The notes: generated by a model not told the origin, from the sequence alone. Counted from the stretch's first letter, positions 26,225-35,885 are shown. The stretch: 49,467 bases of DNA from Nitrospira sp. (GCA_018242725.1 JAFEBI010000028.1:1-49467), one strand, 5' to 3'. Program-made: numbers and translations.

Positions 26225-26932
26225 CTATTTCCCCACCTTGACAGCAAGATGCCCGCGACGATTCAGCGAGTAACAGTGTTCTCCATGTTCCATGCAAAAC
26301 GGCCGTTCTTTTCCATACGAGACGACCGAGAGATGCTGAGAAACCACTCCCAACTCGACGAGATAGTTTCGAACAGCCTTCGCTCGTTTCTCTCCCAACA
26401 CCAGGTTATACGCCGACGTGCCTCGCTCGTCACAATGTCCTTCGATCTTGAGCTGAGCTTGCGGGTTGGATTTGATCCACTCCGCATCGCCGGTAAGCGC
26501 GTGGCGACCTTCGTCCGTGATAGAAAAACTATCATAGGTGAAAAACACGTCCCGCAAGCCGGCCGCCGCCGATGCTGCCTGTTCCGCACGTATTTCAGCG
26601 AGCTGACGCGCCGCTGCCCCGTGATCGGGCTTGGCCGTCAGAGTGTTGCCCGGGCTCACCGTTCCGGTTCCGTTGTGACCACCGCCGCCGAGCCGTTCCT
26701 CTAATGGGTTCCGATCTATTCCCCGCAGACCATTCGCATCATCTTTTCCGGACAACGAGGTATCGGGAAAGCTTGAGCTTGCCCCACCTTTCGTTGCTCC
26801 TCCTCGTGCCATATCTTCCTGTAACGCACGTGCATCTCCTCCCGACTGAACCGCCTTCTTCGTGCACGCCGGACTCATCAGGAGGAACAGACCAAGAATC
26901 ACTGGCAGGGGGATGGTGGCTAGCGTTTTCAT
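26225..26932 (-). CDS. pal: Peptidoglycan-associated lipoprotein Pal
   Basis: A 235-residue lipoprotein (lipobox MSPAC, Cys23) with a long low-complexity Gly/Ser-rich linker (about 28-110) and a C-terminal OmpA-like domain (about 120-232). The peptidoglycan-binding motif is seen in LKIEGHCDERGTSAYNLVLGEKRAKAVRNYL (in pieces: GHCDERG, then NLVLGEKRA). Pal anchors the outer membrane to peptidoglycan and binds TolB. The linker is about 60 residues longer than in E. coli Pal. It follows tolB by 80 bp. Confidence 0.94.
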   Translation of the reverse strand: MKTLATIPLPVILGLFLLMSPACTKKAVQSGGDARALQEDMARGGATKGGASSSFPDTSLSGKDDANGLRGIDRNPLEERLGGGGHNGTGTVSPGNTLTAKPDHGAAARQLAEIRAEQAASAAAGLRDVFFTYDSFSITDEGRHALTGDAEWIKSNPQAQLKIEGHCDERGTSAYNLVLGEKRAKAVRNYLVELGVVSQHLSVVSYGKERPFCMEHGEHCYSLNRRGHLAVKVGK

Positions 26933-27012
26933 CGAGTCGATTCCCTTCTCGTCAGGCGTTCTCTCTTTTCATACCGTGCAGGACGATTCTCGTCAATGCC
27001 TTGCACGAAAAA

Positions 27013-28353
27013 TCACGAGGCAGGAGACCACGCCGGCGCGCTGTTGTGCGTCCCCGTGAAGGTAATTCGTTCCAAATCTTTCCCGTCCGTATTAATCATA
27101 TAGATATGGCTCTTCCCGTCCGCAGTGGAACTAAACACAATGTGACGTCCGTCAGGGGACCACGAAGGGGAATCATCGACCCCTGGCCCGGTCGTCAACT
27201 GCACGCGTTTCTGCCCATCGGGAGTGATCAGACAGAGCTTGTACTCTTTCCGTGAAGTCCGGCACACATACGCGATCCAATTCCCCCGGGGAGACCAGGC
27301 AGGAGCGGCATTATAATCTCCCTCAAAGGTCAATCGGCGGACATTGGATCCATCCGCGCTGATAAGGAACACTTGCGGTCCGCCGTTTCGGTCGGAGGTA
27401 AAGGCCAACTCACGCCCAGACGGTGCCCATGAAGGGGAAAGATCTCCGCCGCTATTCGTCGTCAACCGTTGCACCGCTTTGGTGTGGGTATCCATGCGAT
27501 AGAGCTCGGCGTTCCCCTCAGAGCTTGATGAATACGCGAGAAAATTCCCGTCCGGAGAGAGCGCCGGCGTGATGTTCAATCCACCCTGTGAGACAATGGT
27601 CCAACGTTTTCCGGTGGCGAGCTCAAGGAGATCGATATCCTGTGTATTCCGATTGCGATACGTCGTAAAGACCAAGAATCGTCGATCGGGGGACCAGCGC
27701 GGCATCAAATTCAAAAATCCGTCGGCCGTCAGCTGCCGCGGATCGTAGCCGTCATAGTCCATGACGAATAATTCTCGCGCCGAGCCCAACTCCGACACGT
27801 AGGCGATTTTCGTCCGAGCGATCCCCGGTTCTCCGGTATAACGAAACACCAGCTCATCCGCAAATCGATGGGCCATCAGCCGGACCACCGACGTCGAACC
27901 GACGTAACGCTTCCCACCGACAACCTCGTTATTCCCCGCGTCATAGACATAGCCATCCATATTCACATCGGAATCTTTATTCCCGCTCTTGATACCGGCT
28001 CGTCCCCACACGACAACCGACACGCCATTCTCAACCGCGTGTTTGAAGGAAGGATCCGGCTCAGCGCCGAGCTGGCCAGACTTAATGCCTAGCCCATTCA
28101 CATCAACGAGCGCAAATACCAAGGAGCGACGTACATCCGTTTTGAGCACCTCCTCAATACGGCTGCCGAGCTTTACGCGGCCTTCCGGTGACTCCGTACC
28201 ACCCAGATTCTCAATACCGGCAATGGCCAATGGAATTTTTTGAAAATCAGGCCTCGTCGCTTCGAGGAACACGTCGGCAGCACCAGATTCAATGATCCAC
28301 ACCAGGCCGACCACGGCACAGAAACCGGCAATCACGAGCGTTCGTAGCGTCAT
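27013..28353 (-). CDS. tolB: Tol-Pal system beta-propeller protein TolB
   Basis: A 446-residue periplasmic protein with a signal peptide (about 1-25), an N-terminal alpha/beta domain (about 30-165) and a six-blade WD40-like PD40 propeller. The blades are marked by repeated SPDGxxLxF/xxSDRxG patterns (MPRWSPDRRFLVF, SPDGNFLAYSS, SPSWAPSGRELAFTSDRNG, APAWSPRGNWIAY, SPSWSPDGRHIVFSS). TolB relays force between the TolQRA motor and Pal. The length is normal. tolA ends three bases before its start, so the tol genes are one transcript. Confidence 0.95.
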   Translation of the reverse strand: MTLRTLVIAGFCAVVGLVWIIESGAADVFLEATRPDFQKIPLAIAGIENLGGTESPEGRVKLGSRIEEVLKTDVRRSLVFALVDVNGLGIKSGQLGAEPDPSFKHAVENGVSVVVWGRAGIKSGNKDSDVNMDGYVYDAGNNEVVGGKRYVGSTSVVRLMAHRFADELVFRYTGEPGIARTKIAYVSELGSARELFVMDYDGYDPRQLTADGFLNLMPRWSPDRRFLVFTTYRNRNTQDIDLLELATGKRWTIVSQGGLNITPALSPDGNFLAYSSSSEGNAELYRMDTHTKAVQRLTTNSGGDLSPSWAPSGRELAFTSDRNGGPQVFLISADGSNVRRLTFEGDYNAAPAWSPRGNWIAYVCRTSRKEYKLCLITPDGQKRVQLTTGPGVDDSPSWSPDGRHIVFSSTADGKSHIYMINTDGKDLERITFTGTHNSAPAWSPAS

Positions 28354-28356
28354 AAT

Positions 28357-29451
28357 TTATCCTTGGGGCTCGCCCACGGTAAAGGTGAAGTGGGCATCAA
28401 AGTATGAATCGGAAATATCGACCGGGAAGGCCGGCAATGGATTTGCGGTCAGAACCGCCCGCTTCCCCGCCAAATCATAATACTCATTCCCGGACGATTG
28501 TTCGATGGAGACACTCGTGACTTTCCCGTCCCGATGAAGTCTGAATTGGACGATGACCACATACACCTGGTTGGTCAGGTCCAGCGGCGGAGCACTCCAA
28601 CTATTGCTGATGCGCTGCCGGACCAGCGCCAGATAGGCATTCGACCCGGGAGCCATTCCTGGAACCTTCAGCGTCGTATCGACGGCCTTGACACTTGGTA
28701 CTTTTGCCTCAACTTGGGGAGCCGGCTGGGGCGCAGGCTTTACCGGAACATCGACCGAAGCCGTGGCTTTGGGCACCTCCAGTTTGTTGATCTTCTTGAA
28801 CTCTTCATCCAAGTCCTTTGCAAGATCTTCCGTCAGGGACGAAGACGATTTCGGGGCCACAGACTTCCCCGTGAAATCTTTCGTATCCTGCACAACCGGT
28901 ACATCGGGCAGCTTCATAGCCGATGTCGTCCTGGGCTTCTCCACAGGACTGATGTCTCCGCGCTTCGGAGCATCCGGCGGTAGCTCAATGCCCTTCATGA
29001 TCTCGCTCATCACATCATTCGATGATTTCGCCCGAGCGACGGGAGGAGAAACCGGCGGGGGGGAAACAGATGGAGGCGACACAGGCGCCAGCATTGGAGC
29101 GGGAACTGCCTTTGGGGGCGCCATCGCCGTGGTACGCTCGACAGGTTTTGGCGAGTCGACAGATTTATTTTGCAGCACTGGCTTGGGACGTTCTACGTCT
29201 TTCTCTTTCGAAATCGGTTGGCTCTTTTGAGGCTCAAGGGTTTTCACCTGAGGTGTTGGCAGACTGGCCAGCGAAATCTCAATAGATGCGAGCGGTCGCT
29301 CACCGTGCCGCGGCAAGCGAATCCACGCCACGAGGGCCAAGATACCGAGATGCAACACGAGGGAGACGAACAGGGCACGGCTCAGGCGGCGAGCCAGCTT
29401 CGCCTGCCACTCATCATCCGATATCATACCGGCTGATGTCCAAGCCTGCAC
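28357..29451 (-). CDS. tolA: TolA/TonB-type energy transducer of the Tol system
   Basis: A 364-residue protein with one N-terminal membrane span (about 28-45, LFVSLVLHLGILALVAW), a long Pro/Lys/Ser-rich periplasmic region (about 70-250), and a C-terminal TonB/TolA-type domain (about 265-360). The last contains YLALVRQRISNSWSAPP and VVIVQFRLHRDGKVTSVSIEQSSGNEYYD. Its position between tolR and tolB makes TolA the best reading. The middle is proline-rich like TonB, not the long alanine-rich helix of E. coli TolA. The start used is a GTG at 29451; an ATG at 29427 is possible. Confidence 0.88.
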   Translation of the reverse strand: MQAWTSAGMISDDEWQAKLARRLSRALFVSLVLHLGILALVAWIRLPRHGERPLASIEISLASLPTPQVKTLEPQKSQPISKEKDVERPKPVLQNKSVDSPKPVERTTAMAPPKAVPAPMLAPVSPPSVSPPPVSPPVARAKSSNDVMSEIMKGIELPPDAPKRGDISPVEKPRTTSAMKLPDVPVVQDTKDFTGKSVAPKSSSSLTEDLAKDLDEEFKKINKLEVPKATASVDVPVKPAPQPAPQVEAKVPSVKAVDTTLKVPGMAPGSNAYLALVRQRISNSWSAPPLDLTNQVYVVIVQFRLHRDGKVTSVSIEQSSGNEYYDLAGKRAVLTANPLPAFPVDISDSYFDAHFTFTVGEPQG

Positions 29452-29465
29452 CGTGAACCTTAATC

Positions 29466-29912
29466 CTACTGGTTAGGGAGAGGAGACGTCGCCTCCGTGA
29501 TCCGTTCAGGTCCGGTCGTGGGATCGGTCACCATGCCGAGTTTTTCAATCCCGGCCTTCTTGACTCCATCCATAACCTGAACCACGACCCCATACGGGAC
29601 ATCACGATCGGCGCGTAAATACAAGGAGACATCCGCATGTTCTTGCTTCAGGAGCTGCAACTTTCGCTCGAGCTGAGCCACGCTGACTTGATCTTTGTCG
29701 AGATACAGCCGTTGATCTTTTTCGATCGTCAACACGGCTCGAATTTCCGGTTTGATGGTGTTCGAGGCGGACGTCGGCAACTTGATATCCATTCCACGAT
29801 ACAGCATCGGCGCGGTGACCATAAAGATAACCAATAACACCAAGACCACGTCTACCAGTGGAATCACATTGATCTCAGCCAGGAACCGACGCTGCCTTGT
29901 CTCGAAAATCAT
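29466..29912 (-). CDS. tolR: TolR/ExbD biopolymer transport protein
   Basis: A 148-residue ExbD/TolR protein: short cytoplasmic N-terminus, one span (about 17-37) carrying the functional aspartate Asp21 in INVIPLVDVVLVLLVIF, then a periplasmic domain. Asp21 forms the proton path with TolQ and drives the motor. It overlaps tolQ by four bases and ends 14 bp before tolA. Confidence 0.94.
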   Translation of the reverse strand: MIFETRQRRFLAEINVIPLVDVVLVLLVIFMVTAPMLYRGMDIKLPTSASNTIKPEIRAVLTIEKDQRLYLDKDQVSVAQLERKLQLLKQEHADVSLYLRADRDVPYGVVVQVMDGVKKAGIEKLGMVTDPTTGPERITEATSPLPNQ

Positions 29913-30610
29913 TCCTTGGCTCCGACGGCAACCGGACCGATGAACTTAGCCTGAGGTGGGATCAGAGCCAGAAGCTCCACCACAACGGAATCCATCTGCA
30001 AGGCCGTATGTCTGATGCGCGTCAGGAAGTAATTGTAGGCAATGACCGCGGGAATCGCCGCGAATAACCCGGCAGCGGTGGCAATCAAGGCTTCAGACAC
30101 TCCAGGGGCCACAGCCGCAATACTGGCCGTGCCCTGGGCGCCGATTTCCCGAAACGAATCGATGATTCCCATCACGGTTCCCAACAGCCCGACGAACGGG
30201 CTGATATTCCCCGTTGTGGCAAGGAACGGAAGGAAGGATTCCAACTTGGCGATTTGACTCTGAGCGATATGGGCCGCCGTCCGCTCCATCACATGCCGAT
30301 CAAAGGCGAGGGCACCGTTCTCTTTTATCTCCGTAGGGATATGGCCGATCCGCTGTACGACGGTATGGAAAATCTTTGCGCAGGGGCTCCCGGTCGTTTG
30401 TTGCACCTGCCGCGTGACCTCTTCGACATCTCGCGCTCGCAAGAGCACCGCCATGAAGCGGCGGTCTTTCTCGTCGGCCGCGCGAAAACTCGCCCACTTA
30501 TAGAAAATAATCGCCCAGGAAATGATGGAAAAACCCAATAACAGCAAGAGGACCACTTTGGAGACGATCCCCAACGACATGATGATTCCCAGTGGGCCAG
30601 CTTGAAACAT
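29909..30610 (-). CDS. tolQ: TolQ/ExbB proton-channel protein
   Basis: A 233-residue MotA/TolQ/ExbB protein with three spans (about 13-32, 128-155 and 170-195) and the family's LPFLATTGNISPFVGLLGTVMGIIDSFREIG and GVSEALIATAAGLFAAIPAVIAYN motifs. It is the first gene of the Tol operon and of a 13-gene co-directional run. A tRNA-Asp gene lies 73 bp upstream on the same strand. I could not identify a convincing promoter between them. Confidence 0.95.
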   Translation of the reverse strand: MFQAGPLGIIMSLGIVSKVVLLLLLGFSIISWAIIFYKWASFRAADEKDRRFMAVLLRARDVEEVTRQVQQTTGSPCAKIFHTVVQRIGHIPTEIKENGALAFDRHVMERTAAHIAQSQIAKLESFLPFLATTGNISPFVGLLGTVMGIIDSFREIGAQGTASIAAVAPGVSEALIATAAGLFAAIPAVIAYNYFLTRIRHTALQMDSVVVELLALIPPQAKFIGPVAVGAKE

Positions 30611-30683
30611 ACGAGTCTCGACGCGCCTCCCTAGATTTCAGTCGTTCTGTGCAACGTGGATTGTATCAAACACTGGGGAAAAA

Positions 30684-30761
30684 TGGCGGGGCCGACGGGA
30701 TTTGAACCCGCGACCTCCAGATTGACAATCTGGCGTCCTAACCAGGCTGAACGACGGCCCC
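30684..30761 (-). tRNA. tRNA-Asp (anticodon GTC)
   Basis: On the minus strand GGGGCCG at the 5' end pairs with CGGCCCC, the anticodon stem is CCAGA/TCTGG with loop TTGTCAA (GTC), the T arm is GCGGG-TTCAAAT-CCCGT, and CCA is encoded (30684-30686). Without CCA the length is 75 nt. Confidence 0.96.
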
Positions 30762-30896
30762 GCAAAATCTAACTATGGCGGAAGATTGAAAATGACAAGA
30801 CGCTCTCAGTTTGGTCGCCGATCAAGCCCCGAGCTGAGGAACAAACCCTCCGTACAAAATCACTCTCCCTGCCGCTGCTTACCACCATTCCACATT

Positions 30897-30972
30897 TGGT
30901 AGGCGGAACAGGGATTGAACCTGTGACCTCTGCCTTGTAAGGGCAGCGCTCTCCCAACTGAGCTATCCGCCC
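30897..30972 (-). tRNA. tRNA-Val (anticodon TAC)
   Basis: On the minus strand GGGCGGA pairs with TCCGCCT (one G-T pair), the D arm is GCTCAGTTGGGAGAGC, the anticodon stem is CTGCC/GGCAG with loop CTTACAA (TAC), the T arm is ACAGG-TTCAATC-CCTGT, and CCA is encoded (30897-30899). Total 76 nt. Confidence 0.96.
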
Positions 30973-31086
30973 AATTTCCTTAGCAACCTCAGCGGAGCCT
31001 ATCAAGTCCAAACTGCCTTGTCAACCAGCGTGCACCTCTTTTCACCGCTCTTGATGACATCCTACGTATGGACGCTGTCTCTCTCC

Positions 31087-32037
31087 TCAAGCTTTTGTTC
31101 CATCCGGCCCGCGTCGCGTAAGCTGTCTCGGGAAAAATTGTTTATGAACATGCTTCAGCCGGCTCCGTTCTACATGCGTATAGATCTGAGTCGTCGCAAT
31201 ATCGGCATGCCCCAGCATCGTTTGAACGGCTCGAAGATCGGCCCCCCCTTCCAGCAAATGCGTGGCAAACGAGTGTCGAAGCACGTGCGGCGAGATCGAC
31301 TTCGTAATCCCAGCGCGTCGTGCCCGCTGCAGAAGCAGCTTCCAACAAGCTTGTCTGGTCAATCCCTGTCCACGGCGACTGACGAACAACACTCGCGTGG
31401 AGCGGCGCTTCAGAAGCGCCGGACGAATGTGATCAAGATATCGACTCAACAGATCGCGCGCGGTCTGCCCCATCGGGACCATGCGCTCCTTGGTACCTTT
31501 CCCCATGACTCGAAGGCACCCGAGATGGAGGTCCACCTGAGCCAGCGTCAACCCCACGAGTTCTGATACACGAAGACCTGACGCATACAACAATTCCACC
31601 ATCACTCGATCGCGTTGATCTTCAACCCGGTCCCGCACAGGCAACTCCAACAGCGCAGTCACCTCAGACCTCGTCAACGTCTTCGGCAAACGAACAGGCC
31701 GGCGTGCCACCGCAACCTCACCGAGAGGACTCCTCTCCAGCACACGTTCCCGCACAAGAAACCGATACCATCCTCGTGTGGCCGAAAGGATCCTAGCAAC
31801 CGACGATGTCGCAAGTGATTCCTGTTTGAGAGCGGCTAAAAACGACCGGATCACCTGCGATGAGACGACATCGTTCATATGAAGTTGATACGTCAGCAAA
31901 TGTCGCTGCAATCGGGACAGATCGCGCCGGTACGCCTCGACCGTATTCGTGGCCACCCCTCCTTCAACTCTCAGCTGTGTAAGATATCGTTCAACCAGGG
32001 GGTCGAGGAGTGCAACCGACGGGACAGTCGTGGGCAT
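31087..32037 (-). CDS. xerD: Site-specific tyrosine recombinase XerD
   Basis: A 316-residue tyrosine recombinase with the SAM-like core-binding domain (about 10-100) and all catalytic residues: Arg156 (ASGLRVSEL), Lys180 (GKGTKER), His251 and Arg254 (HVLRHSFATHLL), His277 (LGHADI) and Tyr286 (IYTHV). The C-terminal RLKHVHKQFFPR is typical for XerD/XerC, which resolve chromosome dimers at dif. No integrated element is seen around it, which argues for the housekeeping enzyme and not a phage integrase. It lies upstream of the two tRNA genes on the same strand. Confidence 0.92.
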   Translation of the reverse strand: MPTTVPSVALLDPLVERYLTQLRVEGGVATNTVEAYRRDLSRLQRHLLTYQLHMNDVVSSQVIRSFLAALKQESLATSSVARILSATRGWYRFLVRERVLERSPLGEVAVARRPVRLPKTLTRSEVTALLELPVRDRVEDQRDRVMVELLYASGLRVSELVGLTLAQVDLHLGCLRVMGKGTKERMVPMGQTARDLLSRYLDHIRPALLKRRSTRVLFVSRRGQGLTRQACWKLLLQRARRAGITKSISPHVLRHSFATHLLEGGADLRAVQTMLGHADIATTQIYTHVERSRLKHVHKQFFPRQLTRRGPDGTKA

Positions 32038-32168
32038 CTCGCAACTATAGCCAACTCATACTGTCTGCACAATGATACCTCGGTTTCTCGTTCTCCTTAT
32101 AGTTCTCCTTGACAGTCCAGCGCCTTTCCGATACTAGTCTGCGTACGGTCTACCATCGGCCGAATGGA

Positions 32169-34145
32169 ATGCTCGTCTACTCACATCACCCATTGCTCAA
32201 CGCCGCTCGACTGTTGCTGGTTCTCACCATCAGCGGGACATTCACGTTCGGTGAGGCCCTTGGGCTGACACGATCGGAACCGACTGGAGCGACGGAGCCC
32301 TCCAAACCCATCGTTCCCATCCCACCGGTGTTGAACCAGGCCAAACAGTTGATTGAAAAAGGTGCATCGGAATCAGCGGTGACCGTACTGCGTCGGTTCT
32401 TAACCACAACTCCTCCCCCTGAACACCTTGACGACACCTACTTGCTCCTCGGCGCCGCCCTCTACGGCATAAAAGACTATGCGGAAGCCCTTCGTTCTCT
32501 CAACCAACTCCAAATGGAGTTTCCTGAATCTGATCTGTTGGAACGGGGCAAGCTCTTGATGGCCAGAACTCATGCGGCGATGGGCAATCTCGATTTGGCT
32601 CTGCCGTTGTTGGCCCAAGTTAGGACAAGCACACAGGACGAGGCCACAAAACGTGAGGTCCAGCAGCTGACAGCCGAAGTCCTGGCCAACAAGAAAGATT
32701 ATGTGCGAGCGATCCACACCTTGCTGGAAGGAATGGCCGGCAGCTCAGATGGACAAATGACCGAGACACGAGAACAAATCCGTCAATTCATCTCGGACAA
32801 GCTGGATAAGCGTGGCCTGACGCGCGTGCGGGAAGCCTATCCTCGCTCGTATCCCGGTGACCTCGCCTCACTTCGTCTCATCGACTATTACATCGGACGA
32901 GGTGAAGACCACCTGGCGGAACGAGAAACTCGGCATTTTCTGGCGGCGTTTCCTGCACACCCCTCCGTCCCGAAAGTGCACGAATCCCTGGATCTCATCC
33001 AAACGAGATTGAAAGCCAATCAATATCTCATTGCCGCAGTCCTTCCTCTGTCGGGGCCACTCTCTACCTTCGCCACGGATGTTCTCCAAGGGATTCAACT
33101 GGCGGTGGAACGGGCTCGTGAGCAGCCAGGGTCACCATCCGTTGGGTTGATCGTCAAAGACCTCGATGCTGATCGACAAGGTTTTCTGGATGATCTTTCA
33201 ACGCTGCTCCATGAGGATCGCCCGCTCATCGTCATCGGTCCGATGTTGTCAAAGAATCTTCCGGTCATGGCTGAAATGGCCCAAAAGACTAGGATCCCGT
33301 TAATCACACCGGCCGCCACGCTCCCCAATGTCCGACGGTTAGGCAATTACCTCTTCAGCACCGCGCTGACCTATGGCATGCAGGCCGAACGGATCGCAAC
33401 CTACGCGGCTAAGGAACAGGGTTATCGACGGTTCTGCATTCTCCATCCCGATACCGTCTACGGCCGCGAGTTGGCTCGCCTGTTCGCGCAGGAGGTGCGG
33501 CGGCTGGACGGTGAAATTATCGCTATGGAGGCATTTAAAGAAGGGGACACCAATTTTGCTCCCCAAATCCAGCGGCTCAAGGCCGAGGACCTGAAAAAGT
33601 ATGGGTTGGCAGTCCCCGTCGAGGTGACCAATCCGACGGGTAAACCCCTGAGCCGAAATGAAAAACGAGTCCTCTACACACCAGGGTTCGACGCGATCTT
33701 CATTCCCAGTCGCTCCAAAGAAATCGGCCTCCTCGCCGCACAACTGGCCTTCCACGATATCAAGGTTCCCCTTCTAGGGACCAACGGATGGAATTCCCAG
33801 GACTTTGCTCGCACTGCGGATCGTGCCGTGGACGGCGCAACATTCGTCGATGCCTTTTTCATCGATAGTCCCAATCCCGGCGTGCAGGAATTTGTCCAAC
33901 GACACCAGAAACGCTTTGAATCCCTTCCCTCACTCTTCACCATGCAGGGCTATGATGCCGCGAGAATCGCCATTGATGGCATCCGCCACGGAGCCACCTC
34001 CGGAGATGCCCTGCACGACTACCTCGCGACCTCGCACAACCTCCCGACCCTGACGGGACCGGCCGGATTCGGGCAGGACGGGGCTCTGCACCGACCGCTC
34101 TTTCTTCTCCAAGTGAAACAAGGTAAGTTTGTGCAACTGAACTGA
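32169..34145 (+). CDS. LpoA-like protein: TPR domain plus periplasmic-binding fold
   Basis: An exported protein of about 658 residues. The N-terminal signal (about 10-30) is followed by TPR-like repeats (about 60-190: YLLLGAALYGIKDYAEALRSL) and a type I periplasmic-binding domain (about 280-650: IAAVLPLSGPLSTFATDVLQGIQLAVE, RFCILHPDTVYGRELARLF, LLGTNGWNSQDFA). This pairing matches LpoA, the outer-membrane activator of penicillin-binding protein 1A, and similar branched-chain receptor-like proteins. No lipobox cysteine is obvious. The frame opens at a TTG at 32109; the ATG at 32169 is preferred because it directly precedes the signal sequence, though neither has a clear ribosome site. It starts a four-gene plus-strand run. 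Confidence 0.82.
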   Translation: MLVYSHHPLLNAARLLLVLTISGTFTFGEALGLTRSEPTGATEPSKPIVPIPPVLNQAKQLIEKGASESAVTVLRRFLTTTPPPEHLDDTYLLLGAALYGIKDYAEALRSLNQLQMEFPESDLLERGKLLMARTHAAMGNLDLALPLLAQVRTSTQDEATKREVQQLTAEVLANKKDYVRAIHTLLEGMAGSSDGQMTETREQIRQFISDKLDKRGLTRVREAYPRSYPGDLASLRLIDYYIGRGEDHLAERETRHFLAAFPAHPSVPKVHESLDLIQTRLKANQYLIAAVLPLSGPLSTFATDVLQGIQLAVERAREQPGSPSVGLIVKDLDADRQGFLDDLSTLLHEDRPLIVIGPMLSKNLPVMAEMAQKTRIPLITPAATLPNVRRLGNYLFSTALTYGMQAERIATYAAKEQGYRRFCILHPDTVYGRELARLFAQEVRRLDGEIIAMEAFKEGDTNFAPQIQRLKAEDLKKYGLAVPVEVTNPTGKPLSRNEKRVLYTPGFDAIFIPSRSKEIGLLAAQLAFHDIKVPLLGTNGWNSQDFARTADRAVDGATFVDAFFIDSPNPGVQEFVQRHQKRFESLPSLFTMQGYDAARIAIDGIRHGATSGDALHDYLATSHNLPTLTGPAGFGQDGALHRPLFLLQVKQGKFVQLN

Positions 34146-34155
34146 GCACAGAAGT

Positions 34156-34896
34156 ATGAGTTCGTTGTCACAAATCCTCCACACCATCTCCTATATGGGA
34201 CTCCCGCTCCTGTTTGCCATGGTGCTCCATGAGTATGCTCATGGCTGGATGGCGGACAAGTGCGGCGACTCGACCGCAAAACTGCAAGGTCGCCTCACCA
34301 TCAACCCGTTGGCTCACATTGACCCATTTGGTACCGTCATTCTCCCGCTGATCTGCTTGATGCTGCCGGGAAGTTTTCTGCTAGGCTGGGCTAAACCGGT
34401 CCCGATCAACCCTGGGAACATGCATCAGCCTCGGCGCGACATGGCACTCACGGCGGCGGCTGGACCAGGAATGAATCTACTGCTGGCTGTCGCCAGCGCC
34501 TTGCTCCTTGCCTTGATTTTAACGATCGAGCCAACTTTGTCCCTCCGTAACACCGGAGACGCCGAGACGACATCCAGTCTCTTTGGGTCCATGTTTCTTC
34601 GACCGATTGCCGTCATGGCGCTCTACTCCGTGATGATCAACGTCTTCCTGGCTCTTTTCAATCTGCTTCCCATTCCACCGCTCGACGGTGGCCGCATCTT
34701 GACGGCCGTACTGCCGCCTCAACCCGCAATGGCATTAGCCAGGTTGGAGCCATACGGGATGCTCATCTTGGTGGGACTGATCGTGTTCGACAAAGAGCTG
34801 GGCATCCTTCACATGATCACAGGAACCTTTGCCAAAGGCCTGTCTGGAACCATTCTGTCCACCGCACTTGGCTTACGCCCAGGAGTTACTGAATGA
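34156..34896 (+). CDS. Site-2-type M50 zinc metalloprotease, membrane-embedded
   Basis: A 246-residue intramembrane protease of the M50B group. The zinc motif is HEYAH (25-29) in the first long hydrophobic helix, and the third ligand is Asp177 in PPLDGGRIL. Family hallmarks LTINPLAHIDPFGTVILPL and GWAKPVPINP are present. About five to six spans are visible. Such short S2P-like proteins cleave membrane-bound substrates; the target is unknown. It is 10 bp after the LpoA-like gene, and its stop overlaps the trpS ATG by four bases. Confidence 0.92.
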   Translation: MSSLSQILHTISYMGLPLLFAMVLHEYAHGWMADKCGDSTAKLQGRLTINPLAHIDPFGTVILPLICLMLPGSFLLGWAKPVPINPGNMHQPRRDMALTAAAGPGMNLLLAVASALLLALILTIEPTLSLRNTGDAETTSSLFGSMFLRPIAVMALYSVMINVFLALFNLLPIPPLDGGRILTAVLPPQPAMALARLEPYGMLILVGLIVFDKELGILHMITGTFAKGLSGTILSTALGLRPGVTE

Positions 34897-35885
34897 CGGC
34901 AGTTCGAAAACGAGTCTTGAGTGGGATGCAGCCAAGCGGCCTGATGCACCTCGGCAATTACCTGGGCGCACTGGAAAATTGGAAAGCCTTACAAGAACAG
35001 TATGATTGTTACTTTTTCGTCGCTGACTGGCACGCCCTGTCGACGAACTATGCGGACACCAGCCGTGTTCGGATATTCGTCCGTGACATGTTGATCGATT
35101 GGTTGGCCGGCGGCATCGATCCGGAACGCGCCACGATTTTCATCCAATCGCAAATACCCGAACACGCAATCTTACATCTCTTGCTCTCAATGATGACGCC
35201 TGTCTCATGGCTCGAACGCAATCCGACCTATAAAGAGAAGCAGGAGGAGATCAAAGAGAAAGATCTCACGACCTACGGCTTTCTGGGTTATCCAGTGCTG
35301 CAGGCAGCCGATATTCTCTTGTACAAACCCGATTTCGTGCCGGTCGGCAAGGATCAACTCCCTCATCTTGAGCTGACAAGAGAACTTGCGCGGCGTTTTA
35401 ACGATATCTACAAGACTGCGGTATTTCCAGAACCGAAAGAACATCTGACGAAGTTTCCCAAGGTGATCGGCACCGACGGCCGCAAGATGAGCAAGAGCTA
35501 CCATAATACGATCAATCTCTCAGATACCGAGCCAATGGTTCGACAGAAGCTCAAAACAATGGTGACGGACCCGGCCCGGGTGAGACGGACCGACCCCGGT
35601 AATCCGGATCTCTGCCCGGTCTATGAATTCCATAAGATTTACTCCCCGCAAGGAACTCAAGACCAAATCAACACAGATTGCCGCACGGCCGCGATTGGCT
35701 GTATCGATTGCAAAAAACTCGTGGCTGATCGAATGGTAGAACAACTGACACCGATCTGGGAGAAGCGTGCCCAACTCACCCAGGAACCATCACGCGTCGA
35801 TGAGATCGTAGCGGCCGGCAGCACACGCGCTTCGGTTGTGGCCAAGACGACCCTCGCAGAAGTCAACGAAGCAATGAAGATCTAA
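34893..35885 (+). CDS. trpS: Tryptophanyl-tRNA synthetase
   Basis: A 330-residue class I synthetase charging tRNA-Trp. The HIGH-like motif is LMHLGN (17-22) following GMQPSG, and the KMSKS loop is intact at 198-202. QIPEHAILHLLLS and the long LPVGKDQLPHLELTRELA (as VPVGKDQLPHLE) segment fit TrpRS. The length is normal. Translation is probably coupled to the upstream M50 protease gene through the ATGA overlap. Confidence 0.96.
   Translation: MTAVRKRVLSGMQPSGLMHLGNYLGALENWKALQEQYDCYFFVADWHALSTNYADTSRVRIFVRDMLIDWLAGGIDPERATIFIQSQIPEHAILHLLLSMMTPVSWLERNPTYKEKQEEIKEKDLTTYGFLGYPVLQAADILLYKPDFVPVGKDQLPHLELTRELARRFNDIYKTAVFPEPKEHLTKFPKVIGTDGRKMSKSYHNTINLSDTEPMVRQKLKTMVTDPARVRRTDPGNPDLCPVYEFHKIYSPQGTQDQINTDCRTAAIGCIDCKKLVADRMVEQLTPIWEKRAQLTQEPSRVDEIVAAGSTRASVVAKTTLAEVNEAMKI

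Noticed and set aside
31087..32037. Idea that the tyrosine recombinase beside two tRNA genes marks an integrated element
   Set aside because: The protein has the XerD form, no direct repeats of a tRNA 3' end were seen, and the neighbours are housekeeping genes.
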